Source: Dromaius novaehollandiae (taxonomy: Eukaryota > Chordata > Aves > Casuariiformes > Dromaiidae). From it: a stretch of DNA of 64,000 nt. Position 1 is the first letter of the stretch. Each line of letters opens with the position of its first letter. The stretch spans positions 138,425,017 through 138,489,016 of the forward strand of contig NC_088099.1 of NCBI RefSeq assembly GCF_036370855.1. The letters are read 5' to 3'. Position numbers and translations under genes: made by a program. The notes beneath the pieces were generated by a model. It worked only from the letters and a program-made list of their open reading frames with translations, made no database searches and was not told where the DNA came from. Positions 58,309-64,000 of the stretch are shown one piece after another.

Positions 58309-60249
58309 CAAATGAATAAGAAATTACTTCAGATATTACAGCTCTCCCTTAGATTAAAGAGAAGTTTTTCCCATCCTAAAAATGTCCAAAATGGAACAGC
58401 CTAGAACTATATAAAAATATGTATTTTAAGCCAGTCAGGAAAGCTATGCAGTGTTTTTTATTCTTTACATATATACACACCTACATCTGTTCACAAATCT
58501 ATACTTCAGTAGTATTTTAATACCTCTCTAGTGGTCGTTCAGAAGAAGACAGAAATAATTTAGAATTTTTGAAAGGTAACCAGTCAAGATACTGCAATCA
58601 ATTGCAGGCTAGTCCTATCACCCAAAGACTTTGGAAACACAAGCAATGTTGTATTCCTTATCTGCTGTATTTCCTTGCCTTTCTGTATTACAATACATTT
58701 TGCACCCTGACAGAGGATTAATCACCTGATGGGAATACCACAGACTGCAGAGATCTGCTGGGAAATATATTTCTGAATGACTTCACACTAGTCAGAAGTT
58801 CATGATGTCTATGATTTATTGTCTCTGGTGAATTTCTCATTGCTGTTGAGAATTTAAACTAGTTCAGCTGCTCCTAGTGATGAGGCACAGAAGGAAAATA
58901 CAAGGCCACAATAACGTCTGTAAAGCTCAAATTTGGAGAGCAGCTTTTCCAAAATACACTGAGAAATGATGAATTTAGTCCTGAGAAGGAGAAGAGCAGC
59001 TTACTTTTCAGCTGTTTCCACATTCCTTCCTGCCTGTGCCATAAAGCTCTGTATGTAGCAAAAAGATAGAAGAACTGTGGCCAAAACCTGAAGTCCTTGT
59101 TCAGGTTTCATCACATTTTTACACAGCAAACTACCTCTCAGCATACTTCTATGTAATAAGATACACACAAGGAAGAAAAGAAAAAGAAAACAGGTCTGAG
59201 ATGTTAGGAGTGCTTTTTTGGCCTGTTCAGGAGGTACCAGCTGGAAGTTTAGAAAGAGAGCAGCTCAGGTAACTGACACTAAGGGACAGATGGGGATCGT
59301 ACACCCAGGAGGATAGAAAAGCTCGGCTGGGTTAGTCAGAAGCAAAGGCAGATGGCAAAATGATACAAGTTCTACCTTGAATAAGGATTTCATGTGCAGA
59401 ACCCTGATATAGAAAGAGTGAATACAACGTGGCTAGCATCGCTCAATATTTCAACTCACTTTTAAAGCAATCTGTATTACTTAATATCTTCCTCATTGTT
59501 CAGTTTTGATATTCAGTGTTACACCTTCTTTTCAGCCTTGTAGGTGCTTAGTAATTTCTTTGGGATCATGCATCATTACAAGCAGTGTTTATTCATATAA
59601 AACAAGCACTTAAGATTCCGCAGTCTCTAAATACACGTAAGTGAAATATATAACCTTTTTTTGGCCCCAAAACACTTTAAAGGCTGTCTTCATTCTTAAA
59701 TGTTATAAAAGAAGGATGAAAAATATTCAAGATATTCCAGTGTCTCAAGTGATAAAACATAAAAACACATTTGATCATTCAAATGAATAAGGGTCTGACA
59801 CCTGACTGTTTTGTCCCTGTGTAAAGAGTCATAAACTCCTACTGTTCTGATGTGAAATAACAGCAAACAACTATGCTAAGTATTTGAAAACTAAACCTTT
59901 TCCAGATAGGCTACAATGACTTATCAGCCAAGCTAGTGGATCAGGCAGCTATTTTTTCATAGCCGTATTTATGCAAATAGGAGAAACTTACAACTTCAGG
60001 GCACAACCAAAGCAGAGCATCTGCCCAGTATCTAACCTAGGAGAAAAGAAACAGAAAAGGGAAGCAAACTAGGATGTGAACAAGTTAAGCTTTCTTCCCC
60101 CCTGCCATTCCCTCACAATCTGGATGTGTCTCCTCCATTTTCAGAATTTATGTGTTCCCCTACAATGAAGACAGGTTTTGCCTCCTTTCAGCTATCACAT
60201 TCACCTCTTTCAGAAGATTTGCTTTGCTCAAATTCTTTGAGGGGGGGTG
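58309..60249. other. ORF-poor unique DNA
   Basis: I find no frame of 60 codons on either strand from about 57400 to 60240. No repeat family or regulatory composition is identified. A purine-rich patch lies at 59165-59195. Confidence 0.5.
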
Positions 60250-60325
60250 AGTGAAATCTCAACCCCATTGAAGTCAGTGGGAAATTTGCCATTCACTATA
60301 ATGAAGCCAGGATTTCACACAGAGT
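60250..60325. repeat. Palindromic MITE-like element
   Basis: gagtgaaatctcaaccccat, tgaagtcagtgggaaatttg, then tgaagccaggatttcacac. The outer arms gtgaaatc and gatttcac are exact inverted repeats, and the centre keeps the cccattgaagtcagtggg core. One of the clearest copies in the window. Confidence 0.7.
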
Positions 60326-60361
60326 TTATATCAGTAGAAGACCAGACTGAATCTAGTCCAG

Positions 60362-60427
60362 TGTTTGTGAAGTGCTTTGAAGTAGAGAGTGTTACAGCAC
60401 TGAAAGTATTGCTATTATTATTATGGC
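60362..60427 (+). repeat. MIR 3' end
   Basis: gaagtgctttgaagtagaga, then ttacagcactgaaagtattg and ctattattattatgg reproduce the MIR 3' end (aagtgctttgagat, aaaagcgct, tattattatta). The 5' part is not seen. Confidence 0.65.
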
Positions 60428-62879
60428 AATTGAGTGCATGACAGAGAAGGAAGGTAGAAAACCTCAGAATGAACTGGAAGGAAATACTGACTCTGCAGAT
60501 CTCTCTCAGAGGTCAGTTACATGACATTTTTCTAAACAGTTTCCTTTAAATGTGTCTAGTAAATTTCTCTTTCAACCTAAGTACTTTCTTGGCATGTTAA
60601 TCAGAAGCAGATCTTCCTACCAAGTACAGCCATCCTGACTGAAAAAAGTCCCATCTTTTCCTTCGCGTACTTTTCCGAGAGCTTTACTATTGCTCTCTAA
60701 GGATTTACTTAAATACTCTACAGAGAGCTTAAAATGTTTTCAGAAACACTGCAAAGCCCAAGCGGGAAGGGAGAAACAATGGTTTCCTTTCAGCTTGTCT
60801 ATTATTCTTCAGAACTACAGTGTGGCCTTTGCACTTCATTGGCCCATGGTAGTGAGCCCTTGGGATTCAGTAAATGTTGGTGATGATAAGCTATTTCACT
60901 TACTTGTGGCTGTCATGTATATATTACCACCAGACAAGACTAGGGTTGATCATCAAGGAAAAAACCCTATCCCATGATCTCATTAATTTGTTTATTCTGC
61001 CACAGACTCATTCAAAATTCTTTTCAAGTTACATGGACAACACTGCAGTCATGAAATGTGTTAGCTGCCACCAAAGAAACCAGCATTAGTGTCTTGGCTA
61101 TCGTTTTCTGTCAGGCTGCAGCAAGAATATCTTCCCAGTATCCTCAGATCACACAGGCCTTGTAGTTCCTCTGAACATCTTGCTCATTAGAAAATAACAC
61201 TATCTTTAGGATTCAGATACCCAGGGACAGAGCTTCAACTGGTGTAAACTGTCAGTGATACATTAACCTCAGACAGCCTAAGGTTTTAGGCTACACAGGA
61301 TTTATCTACAACTCAGCAGCTGTGAGAAGAGCACGGTGTTAGGTCATGAAGTGAACGGTCCAGCAACTGTGATTCAGCCACTGGCACAGTCAACTCAACT
61401 GAGAATTCCCAACCACAGTCTACAAAAGGGATTTGTTACATCTTGATTAATTTCAAATTATACTGTCTTCTTATTCTCTACCATTTTTGGTTATCTCAGT
61501 GCACAGCAGTGGTCCCAGTGGTTGAGATCTACACAGTCCAGCTCTTGATTCTGATCTTAATCATGTGGCCTGTGATGGAAACTGTGACAAAATACTGCTA
61601 TCAGTCTACTACAAAGAAAAGATAAACTTGTATATTCTCCTAAATTTAATCCATGGTACTATAATCCAAATAAGGACAGTGATATAAAATAGGCTATTAA
61701 ATACTTGACTAAATATTTAGAAGGTATAGTTACAGCCAAAAAAAAATGTTAAATGCTGCAAGGTAAGAATTTTTTGAAAACAGTTTCTATGTCTCCCATT
61801 CTTGATTCAAGTGTCACTCAGTAACAAGCTATGGCTGCTGAGGAACAGCACATCAGGTTCTAACCAAGCTTGAGAGACTTGCATGCATTTTACATCTCTG
61901 GACTTCACAGTTAATTCAAGACTGAGATTCATATTTTTAAACACGTGAAACAAAGCTAGATTCTCAATTGCAGGCATCTGAATATAGACCTCGATGTTGT
62001 TTGAAGACACCTCTCTAAAGACATGTCTATGTAGGCAAAAGTCATGTCTTAATAGATTCAACTCAGCACTGCATCAATGCACCTATATAGTTTCTGGAAT
62101 GGAGCTGGTTTCTATACGAACAACTCCATGTGCAACAGAGCAGATTGCATCTGTCTGCATGCAGCTGTGTCAGTACCTCAACACCTGATGCTCATACAAC
62201 TATAATTTAAGAATTCTCTAAGTACTTTGGAAAATGAGACATGTTCTTCATAAGTTAAAATATGAATTCAAATGCCCAATTTTAGACAGGTAAATTTGAA
62301 AATACTGGCAGCAGTGACTAAGCATACTTATAAGAGCAAAAGCAAAACTACCTATTTAAGTATTTGCTATGAAAATATATATATTCCATATTTAAACTTA
62401 CCATTATAAAATGCTAGATTCAGGGGTAACATCTCAATCAATAAACACATTCTTAAAGGAAGATATAACATGTTTTTCTACCAGTTGTGTCAATAAAACA
62501 CAACAGTTATATGTTCAGCATAGTTTGTATCACATCCAGCTCTCAGTGCTGCTTTTCATGGCCTACAACATAAAAAAAGAAGGTACCTGGCCATCTCTCC
62601 TTTCTTAGGAAGAGACATAACCCTGTACAAATCAGTTATTTCTTAATGCAACACAGCACTTACACATCTGTGTGAGACTTAAAGAATATAAAAACTTTTT
62701 TGACTCCAACAAAACTGTCAAGGGGTGAACATGGAAAAGGAAAAAGCAGAACAGAGAAGTATCCATCCTCCTCTGTGCCCTCAATAACCACACAAAGGGC
62801 TTGGGCTAGAAAGACTTAGCGAAAAGGAGGTTAATTCACAGTCAATAACCTAGGATTTTACCTTTCACCAAAATCAGCT
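60428..62879. other. Unique A+T-rich DNA, nothing recognised
   Basis: Short frames at 60690-61089, 61443-61625, 61807-62188 and 62411-62608 carry no recognisable product. No repeat family identified. Confidence 0.5.
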
Positions 62880-63290
62880 ATAACATCCTTACTGATTTTA
62901 GAGAGGTCCAGATTTCACTCTCTCTCTTTTTACCCAGCAGAGAAAGCCTAATCTTTTGCTAAATTAACTTCTTAATGGGGCCACTTCCCCCTTTTCTGAC
63001 ATTTTGGGCAGCAAAAGGCCTAGTGCTGCTAACAGCCCTTTGATGTGTTAAGCCTCTACAGCGTCTAGGTCCTTTCTGCCATTGGGGGGTCACACCTGTT
63101 CACAGCCCCAGTGACTGAATATCACCTCTCAACACGTCCTCCTCATCTTCCCTACCGCTGTGAACACACTGGCATCCTCTAGAAATGCATCTCATTTTCC
63201 CAGCAGCTCTGAAGGCCTGTGGTGGGTCGGCTCCACTGATCAGCTGGAGATTTTGTTTAGAAGGCTTCTTTATGCTGTTTATGTTGCTGT
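62880..63290. promoter_or_regulatory. Candidate conserved noncoding segment
   Basis: About 400 bases of balanced, non-repetitive sequence, including tgctaaattaacttcttaat near 62957, a ctttgatgtgttaagcc TCF/LEF-like site near 63040, and a ggggtcacacctgttcac stretch near 63086 with a T-box-like tcacacct. No long frame is present. Motif content suggests an enhancer, but there is no alignment evidence. Confidence 0.3.
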
Positions 63291-64000
63291 CAAGTCTAGC
63301 TCACCACAGACCTAACACTGCCACCTCTTTGTTTACATACCTCCACTCCAGGACATTATAACCCTCCTCTGCTAACACTGCCCAGTGTGTGAGAGAGCAG
63401 CTTCTCTTTTTTATTTTTATAAGGTTTGTTAACCACATTGCTACAAGATATTCATTCAAATTCCACCCAAAGAGACCTCTTGCTGTCAGCATTTAATTAT
63501 GCTTGCATTCCCATGTAAATACAGCATTAGCCAAAATAGAGCCTATTATAGAAGATAAGGTCAGGCACATCTTTACAAGAAAAGGAAGCTTTGGAAGCGT
63601 CTGTACTTTTGACAATAACAACTTTCTGAATGCAAAAAAAGTGTAAAGAACAGTGCATGTTCTGCTGGGGAAAAATCATGCTATTGAAAATAGTACTGTC
63701 TCTCTTTATTCATCTTCCTTAGGAAGTTTAAGAGGACACATTTAATATGTGTATATAAGGTATGAGCCTGTAAGACTAAAAGGTCTTTTCAGACTTTCCT
63801 TGAAAAATAATATACACTTCAGATCGCTGCTTTTAAAGGATTCACAGCTCAGGAAAGATCTCAGCGGCAGTTTTCTCCCAAGCTGGGTATCAAGTTATTT
63901 GACAGATATCTTCTCTATTTGGCTCCTGTATGAAAAACATCTGGAGAAACATTATGTTCTAAGTTTAACCACAGATTTTATATCATAAGATAAGCATACA
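63291..64000. other. Unique DNA, nothing recognised
   Basis: Ordinary sequence to the end of the window. The frames at 63301-63492 (minus) and 63749-63988 (plus) lack recognisable products. Confidence 0.5.

Noticed and set aside
1..64000. CRISPR arrays, operons, prophage or bacterial regulatory signals
   Set aside because: No regularly spaced repeats, no clustered long frames, and CR1 and MIR elements show vertebrate nuclear DNA.
1..64000. tRNA, snRNA and other Pol III genes
   Set aside because: I saw no intact A-box/B-box pair or U6-type sequence; B-box-like phrases at 31.6-31.8 kb fit decayed SINEs better.

Overview
This window looks like nuclear DNA from a sauropsid, most likely an archosaur. 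A slowly evolving bird lineage such as a palaeognath, or a crocodilian, fits best; a turtle cannot be excluded. The evidence is the repeat content: CR1 retrotransposon tails, old but readable MIR/CORE-SINE copies, and several short palindromic elements built around ccattgaagtcaatgg. These are the repeats I know from turtle, crocodile and bird genomes. The sequence is A+T-rich, has no operon-like organisation, and its longest open frames (under 200 codons) behave as chance frames. The species call is an inference from repeats seen by eye.

I recognise no protein-coding exon, tRNA, rRNA or microRNA. The window reads as a gene desert or the interior of very long introns. Left part (1-13 kb): a small CpG-rich edge, a MIR, a homeodomain-core-rich segment near 2.9 kb, a pyrimidine tract and candidate regulatory segment at 4.6-5.4 kb, then long unique A+T-rich DNA with an (AT)13 tract. 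13-18 kb: an unclassified palindrome-centred repeat at 14.3-14.75 kb, a palindromic element at 15.35 kb, and a cluster of candidate control sequences at 16.3-17.7 kb beside a purine tract. 21-28 kb is the most repeat-rich part: several MIRs, one with a second element nested in it, and a CR1 3' tail at 23.3-24.0 kb. 28-42 kb is mostly unique, with a possible TEAD-site cluster at 29.1 kb, a 17-G run at 30.1 kb, a small hAT-like element at 37.6 kb and two MIRs.

The strongest functional signal is a CpG island at 42.3-43.15 kb. My hand count is about 40 CpG in its central 550 bases. It carries a CRE-type site and a Z-DNA-prone tract. About 0.4 kb downstream is a C/T-G-rich segment bounded by good splice consensus sites, which could be an exon of an unannotated, possibly non-coding, transcript. 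The right part (44-64 kb) holds an old reverse-oriented CR1 (47.3-48.5 kb), a second CR1 3' end (50.9-51.0 kb), two TTAA tracts, and candidate conserved segments at 53.0, 54.1 and 62.9-63.3 kb.

No clear new biological system is visible. The items most worth testing are the orphan CpG island with its putative exon, the candidate enhancer blocks, and the unclassified palindromic repeat.
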